A stretch of DNA of 64,000 nucleotides from NCBI RefSeq assembly GCF_015704865.1, contig NZ_JADQTO010000004.1, forward strand, positions 446,755 through 510,754, in the 5' to 3' direction. Positions 42,853 through 51,391 of this stretch are shown here, piece after piece. Source of the DNA: Actinoplanes aureus (lineage in GTDB: Bacteria > Actinomycetota > Actinomycetes > Mycobacteriales > Micromonosporaceae). The notes below the pieces were generated by a model. It did no database searches. It saw only the letters and a list, made by a program, of their open reading frames with translations, and was not told where the DNA came from. The position numbers and the translations under genes were made by a program. Numbering within the stretch: the stretch's first letter is position 1; each line of letters starts with the position of its first letter.

Positions 42853-44193
42853 TCAGACGTCGGCGTCCACCAGATCGCCGAACTCCGCCAGATCGTCCCG
42901 GATGACGGCACCGTCACCCTCCACGACCAGGGTCAGCCCGTCCACCGCGAGGTGCCGTCCGGCGGCCGCGGAGACCTGCTCCACGGTCGCCTCCAGGTAC
43001 TCCCTGCGCAGCGTCTCGTAGTAGTCGTCCGGCAGGCCGTGCACCACCAGCGAGGCCAGCGCCCCGGCGATCGCACCCGGCGTCTGCATCTCCACACTCA
43101 GCTGACCGGCTCGCCAGGAGCGGGCCACCTCCAGCTCCGCCTCGGTGACGCCCTCCCGCTGAGTGCGGGCGATCTCGCCGAGGGTGTCCTTGATCGCCGG
43201 GCCGGTCACCGCGGTCTGCACCCCGGCGGCCACCTCGAACCGGCCCGAGCGGCGGGTCATCGCGTACGACCCACGGATCCCGTACGTGTAGCCCTTCACC
43301 TCGCGGATCAGGTGGTTCAGCCGGGACGTGAACGCGCCGCCCAGCACGGTCGCGGCGAGCGTCATCGCCACGTAGTCCGGGGTGGCCCGCTCGGGAGCCC
43401 GGTGCCCGATCCGCAGCGTCGACTGCACCGAGCCGGGCCGGTCCACCAGCAGCGTGCGTACCCGGTCCGGTACCGGCACGCCCAGCGGGCCCTCCTTCTC
43501 CTGTGGCGCGCCGGAGGTATCGGTGAACGCGGCCTCGGCCAGGACGTCCAGGTCGAGCGCGTCCAGATCCCCGGCCACCAGCAGCACACCGGGACGCAGC
43601 ATCCACGACTCGTGGAAGGCGAGCACGTCCTCGACGGTGACCGCGGCGACGCTCGCCGGGTCGCCGTGCAGCGGACGGGAGTAGCGCCCGTCCGCGCTGA
43701 AGAGGTCCTTTCGCAGCGCCGCGTCCGCACGCGGCCCGGGCTGCGCCCAGTCCATCCGCAGCGCGGTCACCTCGTCGTCGCGCACGCGCGCGACATCCGC
43801 GGCGTCCAGCTTCGGCGTGCGCGCGGCCTCGGCGGCCAGGCGCACGGCGTCGGCCAGCATCGGTACGGGCGCCGAGACACCCACCCGGAAGGCGTCCCAG
43901 TCCACCGACGGGGACAGTTCGGCGCCGAGTCCCTCCAGCGCCAGCGCGTACGCCGCCGAGTCGCGCCGCTTCGTCCCCTCCTCCAGGCACTTGGCGAGCA
44001 CCGTCGCGGTGCCCTCGCGGCCGTCGGTCTCCCGGGCCGCACTCGCGTCGAGCAGCAGCACGGCGCTCGCGAGGATCTGGCCGGGCAGGTGGGCGGCGAT
44101 CACCGTGCCGCCGTGCGCGCTGATCCGCCGCACCGCGGGAAAGGCGTACGGGCGGGCCGGTCCCGGGTCCGGACGGGTGGTGACGAGGGTCAT
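42853..44193 (-). CDS. M16-family peptidase, inactive-type subunit
   Basis: This 446-residue M16-like protein has two homologous halves, but the zinc motif HxxEH is missing: the equivalent position reads GTATVLAKCLEEGTKRR. The C-terminal half keeps the family segment GGAFTSRLNHLIREVKGYTYG, which contributes substrate-binding Arg/Tyr. In such pairs the partner without zinc supports an active subunit, here the overlapping upstream gene (4 bp, ATGA). The two would form a heterodimer that degrades peptides. No signal peptide is present. Confidence 0.88.
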   Translation of the reverse strand: MTLVTTRPDPGPARPYAFPAVRRISAHGGTVIAAHLPGQILASAVLLLDASAARETDGREGTATVLAKCLEEGTKRRDSAAYALALEGLGAELSPSVDWDAFRVGVSAPVPMLADAVRLAAEAARTPKLDAADVARVRDDEVTALRMDWAQPGPRADAALRKDLFSADGRYSRPLHGDPASVAAVTVEDVLAFHESWMLRPGVLLVAGDLDALDLDVLAEAAFTDTSGAPQEKEGPLGVPVPDRVRTLLVDRPGSVQSTLRIGHRAPERATPDYVAMTLAATVLGGAFTSRLNHLIREVKGYTYGIRGSYAMTRRSGRFEVAAGVQTAVTGPAIKDTLGEIARTQREGVTEAELEVARSWRAGQLSVEMQTPGAIAGALASLVVHGLPDDYYETLRREYLEATVEQVSAAAGRHLAVDGLTLVVEGDGAVIRDDLAEFGDLVDADV

Positions 44194-45503
44194 GAGGGCT
44201 CCCCGGGCAGGTAGGTGAGGGTGACACGGGACTCGGGCCGCAGCGTCTCGGCGGCCGCGGCGGTGACGTCGTCCGCGGTGACGGCGAGCCACTTCGGCAA
44301 CCGGTCGCCGGCCGCGGCCGGATCGCCGAACTGGGTCGCGTACCGGCCCAGGGTGTCGGCCCGGCCGCCCACAGTGGAGACCTGCCGCCACCACGCGGTG
44401 GTCAGCAGCGCCTTGGCCCGGTTCAGCTCGTCCGTGGTGACCGGCTCGTCGATCAGGCTCTGCACCACCTCGGCGAGGCCGGCCTCCAGGGTGTCCACGG
44501 CGACGCCGTCCTTCGCGGTGGCCGTGATGATCAGCGGGGCCGGGGCGTGTGCCAGGTCCACACCGTACGAGCCGATGTAGTCCGGCTGCGCGATCCGCGC
44601 GCCGTCGGCCAGCCGCTGGTAGAGCCGGCTGCCCCGGCCGTTGCCGAGCACCGTCGCCAGCACCGTCATCGTGTCGTAGCCGGCCGACCCGAACGGGTAC
44701 GTCCGGTGCGACAGGTAGATCCGCGGAGCGGGCACATCGGCGGTGACGGTCTCCCGCGCCGGGGTGCCGGCCGGACCGGGAAGCGTCCCGTCCGGAGCCG
44801 GCGGGATGTCCGGCACCGTGGCGATCGCGCCGAAGTACTTCTCCGCGAGCGCGAACACCTCGGCCGGCGTGGTGTCCCCGACCACCGTGAGCACGCAGTT
44901 GTTCGGCGCGTAGTACTGCTGGTGGAACGCCTTGAACGTGGCCAGGCTCGCCGCGTTCAGATCCTCCATGGACCCGATCGTGGCGTGGTGGTACGGGTGG
45001 CCCTCCGGGTAGAGCAGCGGAAGCAGGCGCAGCCACGCGTCGCCGTACGGCACGTTCTCGTACCGCTGGCGCCGCTCGTTCTTCACCACCTCGCGCTGGT
45101 TGTCCAGTGTCTCCTGGGTGAGCGCCGGGACCAGCCCGCCCATCCGGTCGGCCTCCAGCCAGAGCGCCAGCTCGAGGTGCTCGGACGGCATGGTCTCGAA
45201 GTAGTTCGTCCGGTCCGGGTTGGTGGTGGCGTTCAGCGAACCGCCGTTACCCTGCACGAGCTTCATGTGCTCGGTCTTCTTCACGTGCTGCGAACCCTCG
45301 AACATCAGATGCTCGAAGAGGTGCGCGAAGCCGGTCTGACCTGGCGGCTCGTGCCGGGAGCCGACGTCGTACCAGAGGTTGACGCAGACGACCGGTGCGG
45401 TCCGGTCCTCGCTGACGACGACGCGCAGGCCGTTCGCCAGCCGCGTGGTTTCGATGGGCCACGGATACCCGGTCGTTGCGACCGGTGCGGTTGGTGACGT
45501 CAC
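44190..45503 (-). CDS. M16-family zinc peptidase, active subunit
   Basis: This is a pitrilysin-type zinc protease of about 437 residues. The inverted zinc motif HLFEH sits in QTGFAHLFEHLMFEGSQH, and the downstream glutamate in NERRQRYEN. The C-terminal half carries GNGRGSRLYQRLADG. The start is uncertain: the GTG at 45503 gives MTSPTAPVATTGYPWPIE, and in-frame ATGs at 45527 and 45551 would add 8 or 16 residues. None has a strong ribosome site. It is divergent from arfB and co-translated with the inactive partner. Confidence 0.9.
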   Translation of the reverse strand: MTSPTAPVATTGYPWPIETTRLANGLRVVVSEDRTAPVVCVNLWYDVGSRHEPPGQTGFAHLFEHLMFEGSQHVKKTEHMKLVQGNGGSLNATTNPDRTNYFETMPSEHLELALWLEADRMGGLVPALTQETLDNQREVVKNERRQRYENVPYGDAWLRLLPLLYPEGHPYHHATIGSMEDLNAASLATFKAFHQQYYAPNNCVLTVVGDTTPAEVFALAEKYFGAIATVPDIPPAPDGTLPGPAGTPARETVTADVPAPRIYLSHRTYPFGSAGYDTMTVLATVLGNGRGSRLYQRLADGARIAQPDYIGSYGVDLAHAPAPLIITATAKDGVAVDTLEAGLAEVVQSLIDEPVTTDELNRAKALLTTAWWRQVSTVGGRADTLGRYATQFGDPAAAGDRLPKWLAVTADDVTAAAAETLRPESRVTLTYLPGEPS

Positions 45504-45622
45504 CCGCCCATCTTGCCCTGCCGGCATCCCATCGATAACCGCGTAGCGCATGATCGTGCGCGGTGTAATGCTGGTGACGTGCTGGACGACGTACGGGCGC
45601 GGCATTCCGCAAGGGGGATCTG

Positions 45623-46045
45623 ATGGCCGACGTGCTGATCCGGCCTGGCCTGGCCATTCCGGAGAGTGAGCTGAGCTGGCGCTTCTCGCGCTCCAGCGGA
45701 CCGGGTGGCCAGGGCGTGAATACCACGGACTCGCGTGTCGAGCTGTCGTGGAACCTGCTCGCCTCCGGCCTGCTGTCACCCGCGCTGAAGGAACGCGCGG
45801 TCGAGCGGCTCGGCAGCCGGCTGGTCGACGGCGTGCTCACCATCACCGCCTCCGAGCACCGCTCCCAGCTCCGCAATCGCGAAGCTGCCGAGGCCCGCCT
45901 GGCCATGCGGGTCGGCGAGGCCATCGCGCCGCCACCCCGCCAGCGCCGCCCGACCAAGCCGTCCCGCGGCTCCGTCGAGCGCCGCATCGGCGAGAAGAAG
46001 CGCCGAGCCCAGATCAAACGCAACCGGCGCGGAGACATGGACTGA
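45623..46045 (+). CDS. arfB: Peptidyl-tRNA hydrolase ArfB (ribosome rescue)
   Basis: This 140-residue release-factor-like protein has the GGQ loop in SSGPGGQGVNTTDS near residues 27-40, but no stop-codon recognition domain. It ends in a basic tail (KPSRGSVERRIGEKKRRAQI, KRNRRGDMD) that in the family enters the empty mRNA channel. It frees ribosomes stalled without a stop codon by hydrolysing peptidyl-tRNA. The ribosome site is AAGGGGGA. It stands alone, divergent from the M16 pair. Confidence 0.93.
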   Translation: MADVLIRPGLAIPESELSWRFSRSSGPGGQGVNTTDSRVELSWNLLASGLLSPALKERAVERLGSRLVDGVLTITASEHRSQLRNREAAEARLAMRVGEAIAPPPRQRRPTKPSRGSVERRIGEKKRRAQIKRNRRGDMD

Positions 46046-46118
46046 CGCGGCAGCCGTTCACGGACTGTAGCGAGTCCGAACTCGCCCAAGGCGTGACGGA
46101 ACGGCGGATACTGAGCCG

Positions 46119-46328
46119 ATGGACAACTTGCCGGACAAGGGCGATGCCGAGATCATCACCATGCTGGAAGAGCGCCTGGGGCGACTCGAGCTCGCCGTTT
46201 CGCACGCCAGCTCCGCGCTCAGCGGACAGCAGGCCGAGGCGGCGGACGCGATAGACGAGGCAGTGGTCGAACACGAAGAACTCGGTTCCCTGCTCAAAGA
46301 GGTCATCCGCCGCCTGACCGGAAAGTAG
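46119..46328 (+). CDS. Small acidic helical protein (paralogue 1)
   Basis: This 69-residue protein begins MDNLPDKGDAEIITMLEERL and ends with a second helix (AIDEAVVEHEELGSLLKEVI). It is predicted to be almost wholly alpha-helical. No family is recognised. It resembles the next small protein in both its first 16 residues and its C-terminal helix, so the two arose by duplication. There is no ribosome site; GATACT lies exactly 6 bases before the ATG, the same arrangement as its neighbour, indicating a leaderless message. Confidence 0.65.
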   Translation: MDNLPDKGDAEIITMLEERLGRLELAVSHASSALSGQQAEAADAIDEAVVEHEELGSLLKEVIRRLTGK

Positions 46329-46403
46329 CTAAGACACCGAGCGCGGCGGACTGATCGGGCGCAACTGACCGCGCGCGGCGGGTGATTTCTGGATACTCGC
46401 AGC

Positions 46404-46616
46404 ATGGAGGACTTGACCGACAAGAGCGACAGCGACCTGATCGCCCTGCTGAAGTACGACGCCACCCACCTGCAGGACGTCGTCGACCACCTGCGGTCCG
46501 ACGGCGCCGGTGATCCGGCCGAATCGATCCGCCTCCTCGATGACGCGGTCGCCACCCAGGAGGAGAACGTCGCGATCCTTCAGGAGTTCGCCCGCCGCCG
46601 CGCCGCCGCCGGCTGA
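46404..46616 (+). CDS. Small acidic helical protein (paralogue 2)
   Basis: This 70-residue protein begins MEDLTDKSDSDLIALLKYDA with a C-terminal helix LLDDAVATQEENVAILQEFA. It shares the M-x-x-L-x-D-K-x-D start and late acidic helix with the protein 75 bp upstream. No signal or membrane segment is seen. GATACT again lies exactly 6 bases before the ATG. Function is unknown; the duplicated gene plus duplicated promoter argues that both are real genes. Confidence 0.65.
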   Translation: MEDLTDKSDSDLIALLKYDATHLQDVVDHLRSDGAGDPAESIRLLDDAVATQEENVAILQEFARRRAAAG

Positions 46617-46713
46617 ATCGCGCCGGCGGTCGCGCTGGGGCCCGGCGTCGCAGGTGGCCGCGGGGGAGAGCGGGGACGGGCCGGATCGTCGGGACGGTCG
46701 TTGCCCGTACCCC

Positions 46714-47655
46714 TCAGCGTTGGTTGAAGGGTGCGACGGCCTCGCGGTTGCGTGCGGCGGCCTCCGGGCCGAGCAGTTCCTCGCAGACGCGGATCAGGCG
46801 GCTGCGCAGGCCGGCCGCGCGGCGGGCGAGTTCGCGCTGGCGTGCGACGTACTCGGCCTTGCCCTCGGGGGTCTCGATCTTCACCGGGGGGTGGCCGTAG
46901 GAGGCCAGGTCGTAGGGGCTGGCCTGCATGTCGAGCAGGCGGATCTCGCCGGCCAGGGCGAAGCAGTCCAGGGCGAGGGCGCCGGGCACGGCCGGGCCGA
47001 GTTTCTGCGCCCACTTGTGGACGTCCATCGCCGCGTGCAGGCAGCCGGGCTGGTCCAGGTCGACCTGGGTGGCGCGGGTGGGCTGCAGGCGGTTGAGGCC
47101 GACGGCCTCGGGGGTGAAGAAGCGGAAGGCGTCGAAGTGGGTGCAGCGGATGGTGTGCTGCTCGACCACCTTGTCGGTGCCGTCCTGGCCGAGGCGTAGC
47201 GGCAGCTCGTGGCGGTGCTCCGGCTCGCGGTAGACCATCGCCCACTCGTGCAGGCCGAAACAGCCGGAGAAGACCGGCCGGGACGCGGTCGCGGTGAGCA
47301 GACCGTGGATGTATCGCACGCTCTCGCCGCGGGCGTGCAGGAACGCGTCGACGTCCAGCGTGACCACGCCGTCGGGGTGGGTCAGATAGAACTTCAGGCC
47401 GGCGTGCTCGGCGAGCCCGTCGGGAGCCGGGGCCAGCCCGGCGCCGACGCCGGGATGCCACCGGCGCAGCAGCGACGGCCTGGTCCCGTAGTAGTCGTAG
47501 AGGAAGTCCTCGATGGCGTGCTTCTCGCCGGTCGACCGGCGGGCACGGTGGCCCGCGGTCATCTGGTCGGCGCGCTCGGCGTGCGCCCGGGCGAGGGGAA
47601 TCCAGGTGACCGAGGGCAGCGTGGTGGTGAGTGCCCTCACCTGCTTGATCCCCAT
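46714..47655 (-). CDS. Conserved actinobacterial protein (often labelled 3-methyladenine DNA glycosylase)
   Basis: This 313-residue soluble protein contains HAIEDFLYDYYGTRPSLLRR, RWHPGVG, FSGCFGLHEWAMVYR, RCTHFDAFRFFTPEA, QPGCLHAAMDVHKWAQ and QASPYDLASYGHPPVKIET. These match a widespread actinobacterial family that I recall being annotated as 3-methyladenine DNA glycosylase. I see no helix-hairpin-helix motif to support that activity, so function should be treated as unknown. The ATG at 47655 is preferred over one at 47694 because TACATT lies exactly 6 bases before it. Confidence 0.75.
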   Translation of the reverse strand: MGIKQVRALTTTLPSVTWIPLARAHAERADQMTAGHRARRSTGEKHAIEDFLYDYYGTRPSLLRRWHPGVGAGLAPAPDGLAEHAGLKFYLTHPDGVVTLDVDAFLHARGESVRYIHGLLTATASRPVFSGCFGLHEWAMVYREPEHRHELPLRLGQDGTDKVVEQHTIRCTHFDAFRFFTPEAVGLNRLQPTRATQVDLDQPGCLHAAMDVHKWAQKLGPAVPGALALDCFALAGEIRLLDMQASPYDLASYGHPPVKIETPEGKAEYVARQRELARRAAGLRSRLIRVCEELLGPEAAARNREAVAPFNQR

Positions 47656-47745
47656 CGCACCAATGTATCTAGCCAAGGCGATCAACACGATCACCGTTTG
47701 GCGCGAATGAGTTCCGCCACGGCGTGGCGCGACATAGGCATACGA

Positions 47746-47773
47746 AAGTATGTAGCAGGTGTACTACATTCTT
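47746..47773. promoter_or_regulatory. Operator-like inverted repeat at the ABC exporter promoter
   Basis: ATGTAG-N8-CTACAT (47750-47769) is a perfect inverted repeat extended by AAG/CTT beyond one mismatch. It lies immediately upstream of GATAGT (47774-47779), a likely -10 element for the ABC operon, and would block the -35 region if bound. The XRE protein at 49572 is one possible ligand. Confidence 0.55.
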
Positions 47774-47788
47774 GATAGTGTGCTGGAC

Positions 47789-48724
47789 ATGAACGAGACG
47801 GTGCTGGCGGGTGAGGCAGGGGTCGGCCGCGGCGTGCCGATCGATGAGGCGGTTATCGAGGTTCGCGACCTGCGGATGAGCTACGGGCCGAAGGAGGTTC
47901 TGACCGGCGTCGATTTCACGGCTCACCGGGGCGAGGTGCTCGTCCTGCTCGGGCCCAACGGCGCCGGCAAGACCACCACCATCGAGATCCTGGAGGGCTT
48001 TCGCCGGCGGTCCGGTGGTGCCGTTCGGGTGCTCGGCGTCGACCCGGAGCAGGGAGCGGAGCAGTGGCGGGCCCGCCTCGGTGTGGTGCTCCAGTCCTGG
48101 CGTGACCACAGCAAGTGGAAGGTCCGGGAGTTGCTGGAGCACCTCGGCGCCTACTACTCGGTCTACTCCACGGCTGATCGCCCCCGGCCCTGGCCGGTCG
48201 ACGAGCTGCTCGAGGTGGTCGGGCTGACCGAGTCGGCGGGCACGAAGATCGCCCGGCTCTCCGGTGGCCAGCGGCGCCGCCTCGACGTGGCGATCGGCAT
48301 CGTGGGGCACCCCGAGCTGCTCTTCCTCGACGAGCCGACGGTCGGCTTCGACCCGGAGGCGCGGCGCGAGTTCCATGATCTGGTGCACCGGCTGACCGAT
48401 GTGGACGAGACCACGATCATGCTCACCACACACGATCTCGACGAGGCGGAGAAACTGGCCGACCGCATCCTGATCCTCTCCGGCGGGCGGATCGCGGCGG
48501 CCGGCTCGGCCGACGAGCTGTCCCGGCAGGTGTCCGGCGAGACGGAGATCCGCTGGACCCGGGACGGGCAGCGGTTCGTGCACTCGGCGGCGGAGGCGAC
48601 GGGCTTCGTGCGGGAGCTGTTCCGCCAGCACGGCGACGCGATCGGTGACCTCGAGGTGCGGCGGAGCAGCCTCGAGGAGACGTACATGAAGTTGGTCCGC
48701 GAGGCTGAGGGGAGCGCGCGATGA
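47789..48724 (+). CDS. ABC transporter ATP-binding protein (exporter, DrrA/CcmA type)
   Basis: This is a 311-residue ATPase subunit. Walker A is GPNGAGKTTTIE, the signature is RLSGGQRRRLDVAIG, Walker B is LLFLDEPTVGFDPEARREF, and the switch histidine is in TTHDLDEAEKL. An accessory C-terminal part (about 225-311) is typical of drug/lipid exporters. The ATG at 47789 is preferred; an in-frame GTG at 47759 would add ten residues but lies within the operator-like repeat. It overlaps the permease gene by 4 bp. The transported compound is unknown. Confidence 0.93.
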   Translation: MNETVLAGEAGVGRGVPIDEAVIEVRDLRMSYGPKEVLTGVDFTAHRGEVLVLLGPNGAGKTTTIEILEGFRRRSGGAVRVLGVDPEQGAEQWRARLGVVLQSWRDHSKWKVRELLEHLGAYYSVYSTADRPRPWPVDELLEVVGLTESAGTKIARLSGGQRRRLDVAIGIVGHPELLFLDEPTVGFDPEARREFHDLVHRLTDVDETTIMLTTHDLDEAEKLADRILILSGGRIAAAGSADELSRQVSGETEIRWTRDGQRFVHSAAEATGFVRELFRQHGDAIGDLEVRRSSLEETYMKLVREAEGSAR

Positions 48725-49563
48725 TCCGGGTGGTTCGGCTGGGTCTGAGCCGAGGGCTGATCGAGCTGCGGCAGACCGTGAGCAGCGGGACGGATCTGTT
48801 CGGCTACTTCCTACCCGCGGTGTTCCTGGTGATCGCGCTGATCTGGATGCGCGACAGCACGATCCCCGGGACCGAGTTCGCCCTGGGTGCGCACAGTCTG
48901 GTCGGTTCGATGGCGATGCTCATCGTGATCAGCGGACTCATGAGCATGATGCAGTACCTGACGATGGACCGGGAGGACGGCACGCTGCTGCGGGCGAAGG
49001 CCACGCCCAACGGGATGACCGGCTACCTGATCGGCAAGATCGTGCTGGTTGCCGGGGTGGCCGTGATCAGCTGCCTCTTCGTCCTGGTGCCCGGCCTCTT
49101 CCTGGTGGACGGCCTGACCCTCGGCGCCGACGGGTTGCTGGTTCTGCTCTGGCTCGTGCCCCTGGCCTTCCTGGCGACCATGCCGCTGGGCGCGGTGCTC
49201 GGCGCGCTGTTCGAAAACCCGCGCCAGGCGTCGCTGATGATGCTGCCGATCATCGGACTGACCGCGGTCTCCGGCGTCTTCTATCCGATCACCGCACTGG
49301 CCGGCTGGGTGCAGGGCGTCGCCCAGGTCTTCCCGGTCTACTGGTTAGGGTTGGGCCTGCGATCGGCCTTCCTGCCGGATGCCCTGGTGGCCGCGGAGCT
49401 CGGCGGCACCTGGCGGCATCTGGAGACTTTCGGGGTGCTGGCGGCGTGGTCGGTGGCCGGGCTGGCCCTGGCGCCTGGCATTCTGCGCCGGATGGCTCGC
49501 CGGGAGTCCGGCTCCGCGGTGGCGGCCCGTCGCGAGCGGGCGATGACCCGAATGACTGTTTGA
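48721..49563 (+). CDS. ABC-2 type exporter permease
   Basis: This 280-residue membrane protein has six predicted helices. The helix-flanked YLTMDREDGTLLRAKATPNG loop between helices 2 and 3 is characteristic of ABC-2 permeases, and ENPRQASLMMLPIIGLTAVSG lies near residue 165. It is translationally coupled to the ATPase gene (ATGA) and forms the membrane half of a drug- or lipid-type exporter. The XRE gene follows in the same operon after 8 bp. Confidence 0.9.
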   Translation: MIRVVRLGLSRGLIELRQTVSSGTDLFGYFLPAVFLVIALIWMRDSTIPGTEFALGAHSLVGSMAMLIVISGLMSMMQYLTMDREDGTLLRAKATPNGMTGYLIGKIVLVAGVAVISCLFVLVPGLFLVDGLTLGADGLLVLLWLVPLAFLATMPLGAVLGALFENPRQASLMMLPIIGLTAVSGVFYPITALAGWVQGVAQVFPVYWLGLGLRSAFLPDALVAAELGGTWRHLETFGVLAAWSVAGLALAPGILRRMARRESGSAVAARRERAMTRMTV

Positions 49564-49571
49564 GGGAGTCG

Positions 49572-49814
49572 ATGGGCAGCGAGGTCACGTACAACCGGAT
49601 CGCCATGCTGCGGGCCGAGCGGGGCATCACCCGCCGGCAGCTGGCGGACGCCCTCGGCGTGCACTACCAGACCGTCGGATACCTGGAGCGCGGCGAGTTC
49701 AGCCCGAGCCTGCACCTGGCGTTGCGCATCTGTGAGTACTTCGAGGTACCGGTCGAGGTGGTCTTCGCCCTGGAGCCGTTCCCGCGGCTCGGTGCGGAGA
49801 CCCGCCCGGCGTAG
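49572..49814 (+). CDS. XRE-family small regulator
   Basis: This 80-residue protein is essentially one helix-turn-helix: YNRIAMLRAERGITRRQLAD, then LGVHYQTVGYLERGEFSPSL and ALRICEYFEVPVEVVF. This is the compact Cro/YozG-like type often encoded with ABC-2 exporters. GAGGGAG precedes the ATG, which is 8 bp after the permease stop, so it belongs to the operon and may autoregulate it through the repeat at 47746-47773. Confidence 0.9.
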   Translation: MGSEVTYNRIAMLRAERGITRRQLADALGVHYQTVGYLERGEFSPSLHLALRICEYFEVPVEVVFALEPFPRLGAETRPA

Positions 49815-49854
49815 ATTCCGGGGGAGTCCGTTCCTTCGAAGAGGGGTTAATCCC

Positions 49855-50649
49855 GTGCGCTTCGCCCGTTTTGTTCATGCCGCTGGGGTCTCGTTCGGCG
49901 TCGTCGAGGGCGATGGCTCCTCCGGCCTGACGGTCGCCGAGATCAGCAGCCTGCCGTTCGAGAAGGTGGTCTTCACCGGCCAGCGGTGGGCGCTCCCGGA
50001 CGTACGCCTGCTCGCGCCGATCTTCTCCAGCAAGGTGATCGGGATCGGCCGCAACTACGCCGACCACGCGGCCGAGCTGGGCAACGAGGTGCCCAAGGAG
50101 CCGCTCATCTTCATCAAGCCGTCCACCTCGGTGATCGGGCCGAACGACGCGATCCGGATCCCCAGCGTCACCAGCCGGGTGGAGGAGGAGGCCGAGCTCG
50201 CCGTGGTGATCGGCGCCACCGGCGCACGGCGGGTCGACCGGGCCGGCGCCGAGAAGGCGATCTTCGGCTACACCTGCGGCAACGACGTGACCGCGCGGGA
50301 CCTGCAGCGCAAGGACCCGCAGTGGACCCGCGCCAAGGGCTTCGACTCGTTCTGCCCGCTCGGCCCGTGGATCGAGACCGAGCTCGACGTGAGCGACCTC
50401 GAGGTGCGGTGCGAGGTGGGGCGCGACCCGAACAACATGGAGGTGCGCCAGATCGGGCGGACCAAGGACATGGTCTTCGACATCCCCAGCCTGGTCTCGT
50501 ACGTGTCGCACGTGATGACGCTGCTCCCCGGTGATGTGATCCTGACCGGTACGCCGGCCGGGGTCAGCCAGATCGTGCCGGGTGACACGGTGTCGGTGAG
50601 TGTCCAGGGCATCGGCGAGCTGCGGAACCCGGTCGTCTCACTCGACTGA
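49855..50649 (+). CDS. Fumarylacetoacetate hydrolase (FAH) family protein
   Basis: This 264-residue FAH-fold protein has KVIGIGRNYADHAAELG, the metal-binding glutamates in VEEEAELAVVIG, GYTCGNDVTARDLQ, KGFDSFCPLGPW, and GDVILTGTPAGVSQI near the end. Members include 2-hydroxyhepta-2,4-diene-dioate isomerases and acylpyruvate hydrolases; the substrate is uncertain. The GTG at 49855 follows GAGGGG. In other actinobacteria this gene commonly precedes gltX, but no gltX is found here. Its end overlaps the convergent TetR gene by 12 bp. Confidence 0.9.
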   Translation: MRFARFVHAAGVSFGVVEGDGSSGLTVAEISSLPFEKVVFTGQRWALPDVRLLAPIFSSKVIGIGRNYADHAAELGNEVPKEPLIFIKPSTSVIGPNDAIRIPSVTSRVEEEAELAVVIGATGARRVDRAGAEKAIFGYTCGNDVTARDLQRKDPQWTRAKGFDSFCPLGPWIETELDVSDLEVRCEVGRDPNNMEVRQIGRTKDMVFDIPSLVSYVSHVMTLLPGDVILTGTPAGVSQIVPGDTVSVSVQGIGELRNPVVSLD

Positions 50650-51345
50650 CCGCTCGATCCCGTCCAGGAGCAGGTCCAGGCCGTACCCGAACGCGTCCTG
50701 GGTCTGCTCCTCGAAGCCGCCGGCGTTCCAGAGGGCCGTCATCGCCGGATGCTCCTCCACGTCGAACCACTTCTCCCAGAACTCGCCGTGCGCGTGCCAC
50801 CACGACTCGGTGGTCTGGCCGCTGGCCTGCCGCAGCCGCTCGTCCTCACCGGCCTCCCGGGCGAACGCGTAGACGAACGCGGTCACGGCCAGCGCCGCCC
50901 GGTTTATCCGGTCCACCGGCAGGCCCCGGTCGGTCATCGCGGCGATCATGAACTCGCGCTCGGCGAGCATCCCCGGCCCGAGCGGCGGCCGCACCAGCGA
51001 CACCTCGGTCAGCCAGGGGTGTGCGACGTACATCGCCCGCGTGCCGGCGGCGAAGTGCGCGATCGATGCCCGCCAGTTCTCGGATCTGGTCAGCTCACGG
51101 GCGGCGAGCACCTCGTCGACCATCAGGTCGATCAGATCCGCGCGGGACGGCACATAGGTGTAGAGCGTCATCGTCGCCACCCCGAGATCGGCCGCGACCC
51201 GGGCCATCGAGGCCGCTTCCAGGCCCTCCGCGTCTGCGACGCGGATCGCGGCGGCCAGCACCGCGTCGACGCTGAGGCGCGGCGGGCGCCCGGCGGCCTT
51301 GCGGGCGGGCAGGCTCCGCCGCCAGAGCAATGGAAAGTTCACCAT
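50638..51345 (-). CDS. TetR-family regulator
   Basis: This 235-residue repressor-type protein has an N-terminal helix-turn-helix (VDAVLAAAIRVADAEGLEAA, VAADLGVATMTLYTYVPSRA, DLIDLMVDEVL) and a C-terminal TetR_C-like ligand domain with many tryptophans. The ATG at 51345 is used because longer frames run across the divergent gene. The 46-bp gap to that gene holds a large palindrome that is probably its operator, so it likely represses itself and the NmrA-like gene. Confidence 0.9.
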   Translation of the reverse strand: MVNFPLLWRRSLPARKAAGRPPRLSVDAVLAAAIRVADAEGLEAASMARVAADLGVATMTLYTYVPSRADLIDLMVDEVLAARELTRSENWRASIAHFAAGTRAMYVAHPWLTEVSLVRPPLGPGMLAEREFMIAAMTDRGLPVDRINRAALAVTAFVYAFAREAGEDERLRQASGQTTESWWHAHGEFWEKWFDVEEHPAMTALWNAGGFEEQTQDAFGYGLDLLLDGIERSVE

Positions 51346-51351
51346 GATTCC

Positions 51352-51387
51352 GTATACCCTACGGGAAACAGTTTCCGTAGGGGGTAC
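51352..51387. promoter_or_regulatory. Operator-like palindrome between TetR and NmrA-like genes
   Basis: Arms GTATACCCTACGG (51352-51364) and CCGTAGGGGGTAC (51375-51387) are inverted repeats with two mismatches around an AT-richer centre. They fill the space between the two divergent starts. This is the shape and place of a TetR operator. Confidence 0.65.
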
Positions 51388-51391
51388 GAGA

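Noticed and set aside
45504..45779. N-terminal extension of the active M16 peptidase to 45779
   Set aside because: The extra residues are low-complexity Arg/Ser/Pro, match no M16 N-terminus, and cross the divergent arfB start.
46714..47655. Firm call as DNA glycosylase
   Set aside because: The label is common for the family, but I see no helix-hairpin-helix or catalytic aspartate motif to support it.
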